A DNA stretch of 54,477 nt from Myxococcales bacterium (GCA_003158455.1 PMJO01000165.1:20941-75417); one strand, 5' to 3'. Counted from the stretch's first letter, positions 1-9,536 are shown. Notes: generated from the letters alone by a model not told the origin. A program made the numbers and translations.

Positions 1-205
1 TCTCGACCGCGCCAGGGTGGATGGACGGATCGCGATCGTTGCAGTCGGGCCCGGCGGCGCAGCCGATGCCATACCCGTCACCATCTTGATCGGTGCAAAC
101 CGATTCGCCCCTGCCTGCCAGGGAATTCGCCTTGCTGCCCGAACGCGCGAGCAGCGCGAAGCCGGCGACACCCAGCAAGACCAGCACAACGCACTTGTTC
201 TTCAT
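1..205 (-). CDS. Secreted MopE-like metal-binding-motif protein (partial, 5' end only)
   Basis: Only the first 68 codons are inside the window; the gene runs off the left edge. ATG at 205 follows a purine-rich ribosome site (GAGAGG, then AGGGG). The product begins MKNK and a hydrophobic stretch (VVLVLLGVAGFALLA), consistent with a signal peptide. A Cys/Asp-rich motif follows, reading CTDQDGDGYG then DCNDRDPSIHPGAVE. This is the pattern of the 'putative metal-binding motif' repeats found in MopE-type and many myxobacterial secreted proteins, where the Asp residues are thought to bind Ca or Cu. The full size and function cannot be seen. It is divergent from trpS. Confidence 0.7.
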   Translation of the reverse strand, partial: MKNKCVVLVLLGVAGFALLARSGSKANSLAGRGESVCTDQDGDGYGIGCAAGPDCNDRDPSIHPGAVE

Positions 206-576
206 GGTCCCCTACCTCTCTGCAGGGATATTGCCAGCGAAAGCGAGCGAGTGAAACGAAAACCAGCTATTTCGCACAGCAACACGCGTGCCACACCGAA
301 ACCTCACGGAATCACTTGCCCTGTCTGCCCACCACACGACATGGGCACGACGCCATTGTCAGGGTCAACGAAAGAGGGAACCGGTCTGCCATCCACGTGA
401 AGACGACGGGCAGCGACAGCACGCACCCGGCGTTTTGGGGGTAGACGCCGGCGCGAAACCACACGGTTCCGCCGTCGTTCTCAACAGTCGCATTCCTTGA
501 GCAACTTGTGTGATTCCGTGCTCGCTCCCTCGGCGTGGTCTTGCATCCTATTCCCTGTTTCGGCTAGCTTGGAGCC
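206..576. other. Divergent intergenic region between the MopE-like gene and trpS
   Basis: This stretch separates two divergent starts. The short open frames in it have no convincing start, composition or recognisable product. Promoters for both genes are expected here. Near trpS a TTGCAT hexamer lies 17 bases from CTAGCT, but the match is too weak to call. A GGAG ribosome site at 571-574 precedes the trpS ATG. Confidence 0.5.
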
Positions 577-1560
577 ATGCGAATTCTATCCGGCATCCAG
601 CCGTCCGGCACCCTGCATCTCGGAAACTATTTCGGGATGATGAAACCGGCCATCGAACTTCAGGAGAAAGGCGAGGCTTACTATTTCATTGCCGATTACC
701 ATTCGATGACAACGTTGTTCGATCCAGCCGAGCGACGCCGGAATTCGCTCGATGTCGCCTTGGATTTCCTCGCCTGCGGACTCGATCCCAAGAAGGCCGT
801 GTTTTTCCGCCAATCGGACGTGCCGGAGGTCTGCGAACTAACATGGATTCTCGGTACCCTAACACCGATGGGTTTGCTGGAGCGATGCACGTCCTATAAG
901 GACAAGATCGCCAAGGGAATTCCTGTGAACTTTGGCCTGTTTGCTTATCCCGTCCTGATGGCTGCGGACATTTTGATCTACGATTCGAACATAGTCCCCG
1001 TCGGCCAGGATCAGAAGCAGCACGTCGAGATCACCCGTGACATCGCCATCAAATTCAACGAACAATACGGCGAAACCTTCGTCATTCCCGAGCCGCAAAT
1101 CCGCGGCGAAACCGCCAAGGTGCTTGGCACGGATGGCGAGAAAATGAGCAAGAGTTGCGGCAATACTGTCGAGATCTTCGGCGACGAAAAGACGCTCCGG
1201 AAGAAAGTAATGGCTATCAAGATGGACAGCCGCACGCCACAGGAACTGAAGCCGGATGCCGATCAGAATCTCGCGATTCAGCTTATGAAAGTGGTCGCTC
1301 CGGCAGACGTGGCAAAGGATTCTGAGGATCGTTTGCGGGCCGGCGGCCTTGGTTACGGTGACCTGAAGAAAGGGCTCTTCGAACACTACTGGAACTATTT
1401 CGCCGCGGCCCGCGCCCGCCGTGCCGAACTCGCAGCGAACATGGATTACGTTCACCAGGTTCTGCGCGATGGCGCCACAAAGGCCCGCAACAAAGCCGGC
1501 GAAGTTCTCGATCGCGCGCGCAAGGCGAGCGGGCTCGCCTTGCAGCCTGAAAAAGGCTGA
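577..1560 (+). CDS. trpS: Tryptophan--tRNA ligase
   Basis: This cytoplasmic class I aminoacyl-tRNA synthetase charges tRNA-Trp with tryptophan using ATP. At 327 residues it has the usual bacterial TrpRS length. The N-terminus has the class I signature region (SGIQPSGTLHLGNYFG, where HLGN is the HIGH equivalent). The KMSKS loop (GEKMSKSCGN) and the TrpRS segment PVGQDQKQHVEITRDIA are intact. The ATG at 577 has GGAG a few bases upstream, and the Rossmann core begins immediately (MRILSGIQPSG). It is a single gene that converges on murG, 130 bases away. Confidence 0.97.
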   Translation: MRILSGIQPSGTLHLGNYFGMMKPAIELQEKGEAYYFIADYHSMTTLFDPAERRRNSLDVALDFLACGLDPKKAVFFRQSDVPEVCELTWILGTLTPMGLLERCTSYKDKIAKGIPVNFGLFAYPVLMAADILIYDSNIVPVGQDQKQHVEITRDIAIKFNEQYGETFVIPEPQIRGETAKVLGTDGEKMSKSCGNTVEIFGDEKTLRKKVMAIKMDSRTPQELKPDADQNLAIQLMKVVAPADVAKDSEDRLRAGGLGYGDLKKGLFEHYWNYFAAARARRAELAANMDYVHQVLRDGATKARNKAGEVLDRARKASGLALQPEKG

Positions 1561-1690
1561 CGTGCGCTGTAGCGGTGGCCAATGACCGGAAGCGACTGCC
1601 GGTCGTTGCTTCGGCTACTGGCGGTTTGCTCTCGGGGCGGGCATGGCGACAGCCACCCGGCCACGTCTGCGGGATGCCCGGGCCGCAGCC

Positions 1691-2776
1691 CTACACGCCA
1701 AGCCTCTCCAACCTGTCGACAATATCCGCGGCCGCATTGGGCCGCGCCAGACTGCGCATGGCTGCGGCCATCGCTTGCCGGCGGCCAGAATCGGCAAGCA
1801 AGTCGGACAGCAATTGCGCTAAGTCGGCGCCAGTGGAGGTGCGCTGATTGAGCACGATGGCTGCGCTGGCTGCGGCAAAGCGGGCGGCGTTCTTGCTCTG
1901 GTGGTCGTCGGCCGCGGTGGGCAGGGGAATCAGAATGGCGGGCCGGCCGGCAATGGCCAGCTCGGCCAGGGTCAAAGCACCAGCGCGTGCAATGACCAGG
2001 CTGGCCCGACGATATTCGGCAGCCATGTCGTCAATGAAGGGTCGCACCTCGACTCGGTCGGCCGCGCCCATGGCTCGATAGCGTTCGCTGCAACGGTCTT
2101 GATCGCTGGGGCCGGTCTGGTGGACAAGGGCGGGCAGCGAGTTCTTGTTGGCCAGCACCTCGACGGCAGCCAGCACCAGGTCATTGACCGCGCGGGCGCC
2201 CTGGCTTCCACCCACCACCAGAATGCGCGGCGATGCGCTTCGCTCGTCGTTGCCCGCGCCGGCGGTCAAAGTCGCCACCAGCTTGCTGCGCACGGGATTG
2301 CCGATGCTCTCGGTCTTGCCCGTCGGGAAGAATCGTCGGACTTCGTCAAAGGCGATCAGCACGACCCGAACCAAACGGGCAAGAATCCGATTGGTAATTC
2401 CGGGCACGCTGTTTTGCTCTTGAATCGCTGTGGGGTAACCCCAAAGAGCCGCGGCCAGGACCACCGGACCCGACGCGTAGCCACCCACGCCCAAGACCAC
2501 GTCAGGACGGAACCGCCGCAGAATCGCCAACGAGCGAAAGAACGCCTTGGGCAAACGGGACAGGCCGCGCAAAGTAGCCAGCAGTCCCACCCGTTTGAGG
2601 CCGCTCACTTCCAGCAGTTCCAGCGCATATCCGGCGGCCGGCACGGCGCGTACTTCCAATCCGCGCGAAGTTCCCACGAACAGTACCTGGCCACCGCGCC
2701 GGACGATCTCTTCCGCAACTGCGATGCCCGGATAGAGGTGCCCGCCGGTCCCGCCGCCAGCAATCAGCAGGCGCAT
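1691..2776 (-). CDS. murG: UDP-GlcNAc:undecaprenyl-PP-MurNAc-pentapeptide GlcNAc transferase
   Basis: MurG adds GlcNAc to lipid I to make lipid II at the inner face of the cytoplasmic membrane. The 361 residues match the family length. Motifs seen are the N-terminal GGGTGGHLYPGIAVAEEI loop, the G-loop region GVGGYASGPVVLAA, IQEQNSVPGITNR (usually HEQN) and the donor-binding ARAGALTLAELAIAGRPAIL with downstream HQSKNA. It is the last gene of the nine-gene operon, one base after the ftsW stop. In many bacteria murC, murB, ddl and ftsQAZ follow murG; here trpS follows, convergent. Confidence 0.96.
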   Translation of the reverse strand: MRLLIAGGGTGGHLYPGIAVAEEIVRRGGQVLFVGTSRGLEVRAVPAAGYALELLEVSGLKRVGLLATLRGLSRLPKAFFRSLAILRRFRPDVVLGVGGYASGPVVLAAALWGYPTAIQEQNSVPGITNRILARLVRVVLIAFDEVRRFFPTGKTESIGNPVRSKLVATLTAGAGNDERSASPRILVVGGSQGARAVNDLVLAAVEVLANKNSLPALVHQTGPSDQDRCSERYRAMGAADRVEVRPFIDDMAAEYRRASLVIARAGALTLAELAIAGRPAILIPLPTAADDHQSKNAARFAAASAAIVLNQRTSTGADLAQLLSDLLADSGRRQAMAAAMRSLARPNAAADIVDRLERLGV

Positions 2777-2777
2777 G

Positions 2778-4037
2778 TCACGACTTGGCCTCGACCACTA
2801 CCTGCACGTCCGCGCCGTCGGTACGACGGTTTTTCGACACGCGCCCGCGGGTCCAGCGCAGGGATTGCCAGATCGACATGGGCACAGGCTCGGGATTGCG
2901 CGCTGAAATGTTGGCCAGTACGCCCGCCATGAACAGACTCATCACCAAAGCCGTACCGCCATAACTGACAAGAGGAAGCGGCAATCCCTTGGTGGGCAGG
3001 AGGCCCAACACCACACCCATGTTGACCAGGGCCTGCAGACCGAAAAGCAGGGTCACGCCGAACGCCAGGTAGCAACCAAGGGCATCGCGCGCCCGCGCGG
3101 CTGCGCGCAAACCACGCCACACCAACACGGTGAACGCCAGCAAGACCGCCAGCACGCCGCAAAGGCCCAGCTCCTCGCCGATGATGGCCAGGATGAAGTC
3201 GGTGTGGGCCTCGGGAAGGAAGAAGAGTTTTTGGTGGCCCTGGCCCAACCCTTGCCCCCAAAGACCTCCCGAGCCCACGCTGATGAGAGATTCGTAGAGC
3301 TGGTAGCCGGTGTCGCGCCGAAATTGCCAGGGATAGAGAAAGGCGAGAAAACGCCGCATGCGCCAGGGTTCGCCGGCAATGAACACTTTCCAGCCGATGG
3401 GCGCAGCCACCAGCACCGACAATAGAATGTAGCTGGTGCGCGTGCCGGCCACGAACAGCAGGCCCAGCGCGGTCACGCCAATGATGACCGCGGTGCCTAG
3501 ATCGGGCTGTTTGAGCAGCAGCACAAGGAAGATACCCGTCATTACTAGGGGCGGCAGGAATCCCATGGAGAAGTCCTTGACCTTCTCCGCTTTGCGCGCG
3601 AGCAGCACGGCCAGGTACAGCGCCAGGGCAAACTTGGCCAGCTCGGAAGGCTGGAACGACAGTGCGCCCCAGCGGAACCAGCGCACGGCCCCATTGATCG
3701 CCGGGCCTACCTTCAACACCACGGCCAGCATGGCCATGGACAGGAACAGCAGGGGATAGACCAGGCGGCGGTAGTGCGAATAGTCGAGTCGCATGCCGAG
3801 GGCAAAGGCCAACAGGCCGACCGCGCCGTAGATCGTTTCGCGTTTGAGGAAGTAAGTCCAGTCGCCATAGGTCTTGGCCGCGAAGGCCGCGCCTGCCGAA
3901 AACACCATAACCACGCCAAATCCGGTCAAGCCCAGAATGGTCGCGACCAGCAAACGGTCCGGTCCTTGCGGCGGAGGTCCGCCGACGGCATGAGTCGCCG
4001 GTTTGAGTCCAGCCCGTCCGATTCCACGCAGGGTCAT
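2778..4037 (-). CDS. ftsW: Peptidoglycan glycosyltransferase FtsW (SEDS family)
   Basis: FtsW is a polytopic inner-membrane SEDS glycosyltransferase that polymerises lipid II at the division site, working with the PBP encoded by ftsI. The 419-residue product has about ten hydrophobic segments. Family motifs are GAVRWFRWG followed by SFQPSELAKFAL, LLKQPDLGTAVII, and the C-terminal LPTKGLPLPLVSYGGTAL. The ATG start overlaps the murD stop by 4 bases and the stop is one base from murG, which implies translational coupling. The C-terminus has a basic cytoplasmic tail. Confidence 0.95.
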   Translation of the reverse strand: MTLRGIGRAGLKPATHAVGGPPPQGPDRLLVATILGLTGFGVVMVFSAGAAFAAKTYGDWTYFLKRETIYGAVGLLAFALGMRLDYSHYRRLVYPLLFLSMAMLAVVLKVGPAINGAVRWFRWGALSFQPSELAKFALALYLAVLLARKAEKVKDFSMGFLPPLVMTGIFLVLLLKQPDLGTAVIIGVTALGLLFVAGTRTSYILLSVLVAAPIGWKVFIAGEPWRMRRFLAFLYPWQFRRDTGYQLYESLISVGSGGLWGQGLGQGHQKLFFLPEAHTDFILAIIGEELGLCGVLAVLLAFTVLVWRGLRAAARARDALGCYLAFGVTLLFGLQALVNMGVVLGLLPTKGLPLPLVSYGGTALVMSLFMAGVLANISARNPEPVPMSIWQSLRWTRGRVSKNRRTDGADVQVVVEAKS

Positions 4038-5443
4038 GGGGATCCCTCCGGTAGTCCACCGCGCACGCCGTGCCTTTGGGTGATGAGACTATCGACCGCG
4101 GCCCGGAATGCCTCGGCGCGATGCTCGTAGTTGCGAAACATGTCGAAGCTGGAGCAGGCAGGAGAGAGCAGGACGGCATCGCCGCTACGGGCCATGGTCG
4201 CCGCCTGCGCCACGGCTTCTTCCATGCTGCCCGCGATCTCCACCGGCACCGTCGGCGCCAAAGCATCGCGCAACTTGGGCGCGGATTCGCCGATCAGCAC
4301 TGCACCGCGACCGACTTGCTTCATGACCTGGGCCAGCGGCTCATACGAGCCACCCTTGTCGCGGCCGCCCGCAATCAGGACCACCGGGTGAGGGAAGCGA
4401 TCGAGCGCCGCCACCACCGCACCCACGTTGGTGCCCTTGGAATCGTCGTAGAAGAGAACCCCGTCCAACTCGCCCACCAGCTCCATCCGGTGGGGCAGCG
4501 ACCGGAAAGCCAGCAGGGCATGCCGGGCTTCCGCGGGCAGGGCTCCGGCCAGGCGTCCTGCCACCAGCGCGGCCAAGGCGTTTTCCAGGTTGTGCCGGCC
4601 AACCAATCCCAGCAGGTGGGCGGGATAGTATTCGATGGGTCCGCCGGTGAGGCGCACGCACAGGGCGTCGCCTTCGATCCAGCCCCCGATGGTCAGCGCG
4701 TGCCGGGTCGAGATCAACACACAATGGCTGCTAATCCGCTTGGCCGCTACTTCGACCAAAGGATCATCCATGTTGATGACCGCGAAGTCCGCCGGGGTTT
4801 GCGCGGCAAAGATGCGCGCCTTGGTCGCTGCGTAGGCCTCCAGGGTGCCGTGGCGATCCAGGTGGTCAGGCGAGATGTTGAGCAGGACCGCCACCTGAGG
4901 GCGGAAGGACTCGACGGTCTCGAGCTGAAAACTCGACACCTCGAGCACGCACGCGCCGCCCTGATCAGCGGCCGGCGTGCCCACCGCCTCGGCGAGAGGC
5001 ACGCCCAGATTCCCGCCCACGAAGGTTGGCCGGCCGTTGGCCGCGAGAATAGCACCACACAAGGTTGTGGTGGTCGACTTGCCGTTGGTCCCCGTGACGG
5101 CGACGATGGGCGCGTCCACGAACCATGACGCCAGCTCCAACTCGCCGGTGACTGTGATGCCTCGTTTGCGCGCGGCTTCCACCTCGGGCAGGCGCGGCAC
5201 GCCGGGCGACAACACCACTAGGTCGGCGTTCAGGAAGGTCTCGGCCCGATGTCCGCCCACTTCCCGCTTGGCGGCCGCGGGTAACTGGGCCAAGGCTGCG
5301 CCGAGTGCCTCGGCCGGCTGTGAATCGGTTACGGTGACTTGGGCGCCGCGGGCGGCACACAGGCGGGCTGCCGCCACACCCGAGCGTCCCAGTCCCACCA
5401 CGAGCACTTTCTTGCCAAACAGGGCACGCTGGTAGAGCTGCAT
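4034..5443 (-). CDS. murD: UDP-N-acetylmuramoyl-L-alanine--D-glutamate ligase
   Basis: MurD is the cytoplasmic ATP-dependent ligase that adds D-Glu to UDP-MurNAc-L-Ala. The start chosen is ATG 5443, which forms an ATGA overlap with the mraY stop. A longer in-frame start at 5533 would run 30 codons into mraY. The 469-residue product begins MQLYQRALFGKKVLVVGLG, with a Rossmann-like UDP-binding domain, then the Mur ligase P-loop VAVTGTNGKSTTTTLCG, the central-domain DSKGTN segment and C-terminal LLSPACSSFDMF, a MurD hallmark. Its ATGA overlaps with mraY and ftsW place it inside the operon. Confidence 0.96.
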   Translation of the reverse strand: MQLYQRALFGKKVLVVGLGRSGVAAARLCAARGAQVTVTDSQPAEALGAALAQLPAAAKREVGGHRAETFLNADLVVLSPGVPRLPEVEAARKRGITVTGELELASWFVDAPIVAVTGTNGKSTTTTLCGAILAANGRPTFVGGNLGVPLAEAVGTPAADQGGACVLEVSSFQLETVESFRPQVAVLLNISPDHLDRHGTLEAYAATKARIFAAQTPADFAVINMDDPLVEVAAKRISSHCVLISTRHALTIGGWIEGDALCVRLTGGPIEYYPAHLLGLVGRHNLENALAALVAGRLAGALPAEARHALLAFRSLPHRMELVGELDGVLFYDDSKGTNVGAVVAALDRFPHPVVLIAGGRDKGGSYEPLAQVMKQVGRGAVLIGESAPKLRDALAPTVPVEIAGSMEEAVAQAATMARSGDAVLLSPACSSFDMFRNYEHRAEAFRAAVDSLITQRHGVRGGLPEGSP

Positions 5444-6558
5444 CAACGGACCTTCAGGGTGAGAAGCAACCCCAGTACAGCGCAGGAGAAGGAAACGATC
5501 CAGAAACGCACCACAATGCGCGACTCGGGCCAACCCATTTTTTCAAAATGGTGGTGGATGGGTGCCATCAGGAAGATGCGCCTGCCCGTGGCCTTGAAGT
5601 AGCCAACCTGGATGACGTCGGAGAACAACTCCACCACGAAGACACCGGCAATAACCGGAAGCGACAGCTCGGTCTTGGTCGCCAGCGCTACAAACCCGAT
5701 AGCCCCGCCCAGGGCGAGCGCGCCCACGTCGCCCATGAAGACCTGCGCCGGGTGGGTGTTGTACCAGAGGAATCCGATGCTGGCGCCAACGATGGATCCG
5801 CAGAAGACAGTCAGCTCGCCCGCGCCGCGCACATGGGCTAGGCCGAGATAGTGGGCGATGTTGAATCCCGCCAGGGTCTGGCCGGCCGCATAGCTGAGCA
5901 ACATGAAGGTGAAGGCGCAGGCGATCACCGGGCCGATGGCCAGCCCGTCCAGGCCATCAGTCAAGTTGACCGCGTTGGAAGTGCCCATCACCACCAAGAC
6001 CAGGCCGAAAAGGGCATAGGCAATCGCCGGAATCTCCGGGGAATGGCGTTCGAAGTTGAGCAGGGGAACCGCCAGCCGCTGTCGCACCGACGGGTCCAGG
6101 GCATCGCCAAAGAACAACCAGCCCACCGCCACTGCCCCCACCAAGAATTGGACCAGCAGTTTGAGCTTGCCAGGTACCCCGCGCTTGTTCTTGCGCGTGA
6201 TCTTCAAGTAGTCGTCGACGAACCCCAGCGCGCCGTAGCCCACGGTCACGAACAGCGCCGGCCACACTAGCGGGCTGGTCAGATCGCACCACAGCACCGT
6301 CCCGGTGACCAGCGCCATTATGATGAGGGCGCCGCCCATGGTCGGGGTGCCTTGCTTGGCCGCGTGGGTGGAGGGGCCGTCGTCGCGGATGATCTCGCCC
6401 AACTGTCGCGCGCGGGCGCGGCGAATGAACCAGGGCGCGAGCGCGAAGGTGATGAGCAGCGAGGTCATGGTCGCCAACATGGTCCGCGTCGAGACGTAGC
6501 GGAAGACGTTGAGGAATCCGATCCTGCCGCGCAGATGTACGAAGAGATGAAACAGCAT
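5443..6558 (-). CDS. mraY: Phospho-N-acetylmuramoyl-pentapeptide-transferase
   Basis: MraY transfers phospho-MurNAc-pentapeptide to undecaprenyl phosphate to form lipid I. It is an integral membrane enzyme of about ten helices. The 371 residues are typical. Motifs are KQGTPTMGG, the catalytic GFVDDYLK aspartates, NLTDGLDGLAIG, VFMGDVGALALGG and the cytoplasmic PIHHHFEKMGWPE. The start is 3 bases after the murF stop. The start region encodes MLFHLFVHL and leads directly into the first membrane segment, so ATG 6558 is well supported. Confidence 0.97.
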   Translation of the reverse strand: MLFHLFVHLRGRIGFLNVFRYVSTRTMLATMTSLLITFALAPWFIRRARARQLGEIIRDDGPSTHAAKQGTPTMGGALIIMALVTGTVLWCDLTSPLVWPALFVTVGYGALGFVDDYLKITRKNKRGVPGKLKLLVQFLVGAVAVGWLFFGDALDPSVRQRLAVPLLNFERHSPEIPAIAYALFGLVLVVMGTSNAVNLTDGLDGLAIGPVIACAFTFMLLSYAAGQTLAGFNIAHYLGLAHVRGAGELTVFCGSIVGASIGFLWYNTHPAQVFMGDVGALALGGAIGFVALATKTELSLPVIAGVFVVELFSDVIQVGYFKATGRRIFLMAPIHHHFEKMGWPESRIVVRFWIVSFSCAVLGLLLTLKVR

Positions 6559-6561
6559 GAG

Positions 6562-7998
6562 CTAGAGCTTCCTTTGCAGCGCCGCTACCGCGCGTTCGAG
6601 ATGCATACCACGCGAGGCTTTCACCAAGATCCAGTCGCCCGGCGCAGACCAAGCCGAGACGACTCGCGCGGCAGCTTCCGGATCGTCCAACGCTACCGCG
6701 CGGCTGGCCAGCAAACCTGCCGCGATGGCGCCTTCTGCAATATTTGCCCCGAGGGGTCCAACGGCAGCCAGGCCGGCTACTCCGAGCTTGACCGCCTCTG
6801 CACCGATGGCCCGATGCAAAGCTGCGGCTCCATCGCCCAACTCCAACATGTCGCCCAAAATGGCGAAGGCCCGGCCGAACCGGCCGGCCGAGCCCACCAG
6901 CGCGCGCAAGGCGGCAGACATGGACGTCGGATTGGCGTTGTAGCAATCGTCCAGCAGGGTGCGGCCGCCCAGCGAAAGCACATGCGATCTGTGCGGCGGA
7001 AGGGTCGCACCCTGCAGAGCCGCGGCCGCCGGCAAGAGCGGAACCCCGAGCGCCTGTGACACGGCCAGCGCCGCCGCAGCGTTGCGCGCGTTGTGCTCGC
7101 CCGCCAGGGGCAGGCGTACCACGATCGGCTGGTATCCGACAGACAGGCGCACCAGCGAGCCGGCTACGCCGGCCGGGATGAACTCCATGATTCTCACAAA
7201 GTTGCGCGCAAGCGCGAGCGGCGAGCCCGCGCCGGCAAACCCGAAGCGCCGCTTGCGCGCCTCGGGCAGCCCGGCCACCTCGGGTTGGAGACGGGGTTCG
7301 TCGAAGGGCAATACGGCAATTCCGTCGGCAGCGAGGCCTGCAAAGATCTCGCCTTTGGCGCGCGCCACCGCATCGAGCGAGCCCAACCGTCCCAGGTGCG
7401 CGGAAGCCACGTTGGTCACCAGCGCGACGTGAGGCTGAGCGATGTGAGCCAGAAAAGCGATCTCGCCCGGCGCTCGCATGGCCATCTCCAGCACCCAGAA
7501 ATCTTCCTTGCCGGTCGCCTCCAGCACGGTGAGCGGCAGTCCCACGTCGGTGTTCAGGTTGCCCTGGGTGCGCAGCACCTGGCCCGCGGGCGAAAGCGCC
7601 GCTGCGATGAGCTCCTTGGTCGTGGTCTTTCCGTTGGAACCGGTGACGCCCACCACCCGGCCGCCGTACTGCTTGCGCACGGCCGCCGCCAAGTCCCCCA
7701 GTGCTTTGCGCGGGTCGGCCACGGCAATGACCGGAACTCCGCTGCAGCCGGTCGGCCGGCCACGCCCGCTAGCCACCACCAACCCGGCCGCCCCGGCGTG
7801 GGCCGCGGCAGTGCAGAAGTCGAAGCCGTCGACCCTCTCCCCTGCAAGGGCGAAGAAAAGCCGACCGGGTTTGACTTCACGGCTGTCGCTGGCGGCCCCG
7901 ACGAATCGAGTCGCCGCGCGTACGGCTGGCGCACCCACAACGGTTCCGCCCATGGCCTTGCAGGCAAACGCCAAGGTTCGCTTCGCCGGTCCGCTCAC
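6562..7998 (-). CDS. murF: UDP-N-acetylmuramoyl-tripeptide--D-alanyl-D-alanine ligase
   Basis: MurF adds D-Ala-D-Ala to the UDP-MurNAc-tripeptide in the cytoplasm. The 478-residue product has an N-terminal substrate domain (TRFVGAASDSREVKPG), the ligase P-loop GVTGSNGKTTTKELIAAAL and the C-terminal domain with DDCYNANPTSM and FAILGDMLELG, both typical of MurF. The start is GTG at 7998, overlapping the murE stop in GTGA, the kind of 4-base overlap seen throughout this operon. Confidence 0.96.
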   Translation of the reverse strand: MSGPAKRTLAFACKAMGGTVVGAPAVRAATRFVGAASDSREVKPGRLFFALAGERVDGFDFCTAAAHAGAAGLVVASGRGRPTGCSGVPVIAVADPRKALGDLAAAVRKQYGGRVVGVTGSNGKTTTKELIAAALSPAGQVLRTQGNLNTDVGLPLTVLEATGKEDFWVLEMAMRAPGEIAFLAHIAQPHVALVTNVASAHLGRLGSLDAVARAKGEIFAGLAADGIAVLPFDEPRLQPEVAGLPEARKRRFGFAGAGSPLALARNFVRIMEFIPAGVAGSLVRLSVGYQPIVVRLPLAGEHNARNAAAALAVSQALGVPLLPAAAALQGATLPPHRSHVLSLGGRTLLDDCYNANPTSMSAALRALVGSAGRFGRAFAILGDMLELGDGAAALHRAIGAEAVKLGVAGLAAVGPLGANIAEGAIAAGLLASRAVALDDPEAAARVVSAWSAPGDWILVKASRGMHLERAVAALQRKL

Positions 7999-9533
7999 GT
8001 GGCACCTCCGGGAGCCGTGCAGCCCTGGCGGGCCGCAAAAGCGGCCGCGGCAACCTCGCGATCATCGAAGTGGATCTTCTGCGTGCCCAGGATCTGATAG
8101 TCCTCGTGGCCCTTGCCCGCAATCAGCAGGGTGTCGCCTGGTCGTGCGAGGGCCACGCCGAGCTCGATGGCAACCCGGCGGTCGGCCTCCACGCGGTACC
8201 CGGACAGGCCCTGGCGCAACTCGGAAGTCATCCGGCGAACGATGCCGGTCTTCTCGACGCCGGCCACAATCATGTCAAGGATGGCGACCGGATCTTCGGT
8301 GCGCGGGTTGTCCGAGGTGATCAGCACCACATCGGCACGTTCGGCGGCGGCTTTGCCCATGCGCGGCCGCTTGCCCTTGTCGCGGTCGCCGCCACACCCG
8401 AACACGACCAGGACACGGCCCGGGCTGAGCGGACGTAGTACATCGAGTGCCCGCTCCAGCGCGTCCGGCGTGTGCGCGTAGTCGACCAGGCAAAGCACGC
8501 CGACTGCGTTGCTCACACGTTGCAGTCGGCCGGGCACTCCGCCCACCCGGCTGATGCCCGCGGCGATGGCGTCGCGGTCGATGCTATGGGCACAAGCCAT
8601 GCCGGTGGCCAGCAGGATGTTGGCCAGGTTGAACTCACCCACGAGAGGTGACGTGACGGTGAGCGGCCCCGAGGGAGTAGCGAGTCGCAGGGTCGTGCCG
8701 TCGGCTCCCAGCTTGCGGTCGAGCACGGCAACGTCCGCGCCATGCGGCTGTCGCGTCATGGTCAGTGCCCCGCCACGCACCTCGCGGCGCATGGCTTGCC
8801 CATCTTCATCGTCGGCGAACAACACCGCAATTCCGCTCTTTGAAGACAACAACTCGCGGAAAAGAATCGCCTTGGCCGCCCGGTAGCGCTCCATGGTGCC
8901 ATGGTAGTCGAGGTGGTCCTGGGTGATGTTGGACAGGCCGGCCACGCGGAAGCAGCAGCCGTGCAGCCGTCCCTGATCGAGGGCGATGGACGACGCCTCC
9001 AGCACCACGTCCGAGCAGCCCTCGTTTTTCATCTGAGAGAAGAGGGCGTGCAGCTGCAGAGCGCCGGGCGTGGTGAGCAGCGCTTCCTGGTTCTTGCCGG
9101 CAAAACGGTAGCCCACCGTCCCGATGACGCCGGGTCGTCGGCCGGCGGCGGCCAGGATTGCCTCCAGCAGGTACGTGGTCGTGGTCTTGCCGTTGGTGCC
9201 GGTCACCGCAGTGAGAGTCAAATCCTGCGCCGCCTGGTAGCGATTTGCGGCCACCACGCCAAGTGCCAGCCGGGCGTTCTGCACAACGACCAAGGTGGTC
9301 GTGCCGTCCGGCAAAGCGCCGCTCTCTTCTGTGAGAATGGCAGCCGCTCCCTTGGATTTTGCGTCGGCAATGAAGCGCCGGCCATCGAGCTTGGTTCCCG
9401 GAACCGCGACAAAGAGATCCCCTGGCTGCACCAGGCGAGAGTCGTCGCGCACTTCGCGGATCAAGACTTGCCCGTCACCCGCCGCGATGCGCGCGTCTGG
9501 AATTCCCTGCAACAGATCCGACAGACGCAGCAA
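7995..9533 (-). CDS. murE: UDP-N-acetylmuramoyl-L-alanyl-D-glutamate ligase (meso-DAP type)
   Basis: MurE adds the third stem-peptide residue. The 512-residue product has the ligase P-loop AVTGTNGKTTTTYLLEAIL and the sequence SDNPRTEDP. In this family DNPR is the signature for meso-diaminopimelate as substrate, so the organism should make DAP-type peptidoglycan. The start appears to be TTG at 9533. GGAGG lies 7 bases upstream and the frame has no usable ATG nearby. The TTG is 3 bases past the ftsI stop. Nothing else in the protein is unusual. Confidence 0.94.
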   Translation of the reverse strand: MLRLSDLLQGIPDARIAAGDGQVLIREVRDDSRLVQPGDLFVAVPGTKLDGRRFIADAKSKGAAAILTEESGALPDGTTTLVVVQNARLALGVVAANRYQAAQDLTLTAVTGTNGKTTTTYLLEAILAAAGRRPGVIGTVGYRFAGKNQEALLTTPGALQLHALFSQMKNEGCSDVVLEASSIALDQGRLHGCCFRVAGLSNITQDHLDYHGTMERYRAAKAILFRELLSSKSGIAVLFADDEDGQAMRREVRGGALTMTRQPHGADVAVLDRKLGADGTTLRLATPSGPLTVTSPLVGEFNLANILLATGMACAHSIDRDAIAAGISRVGGVPGRLQRVSNAVGVLCLVDYAHTPDALERALDVLRPLSPGRVLVVFGCGGDRDKGKRPRMGKAAAERADVVLITSDNPRTEDPVAILDMIVAGVEKTGIVRRMTSELRQGLSGYRVEADRRVAIELGVALARPGDTLLIAGKGHEDYQILGTQKIHFDDREVAAAAFAARQGCTAPGGAT

Positions 9534-9536
9534 GGC

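Noticed and set aside
1584-1604. Small inverted repeat GACCGG...CCGGTC after trpS, possible terminator
   Set aside because: The stem is only six base pairs with a nine-base loop and no T-run, so it is not supported.
1901-2932. 343-codon plus-strand frame
   Set aside because: It is antisense to murG and ftsW, which are certain genes, and its composition is that of a shadow frame.
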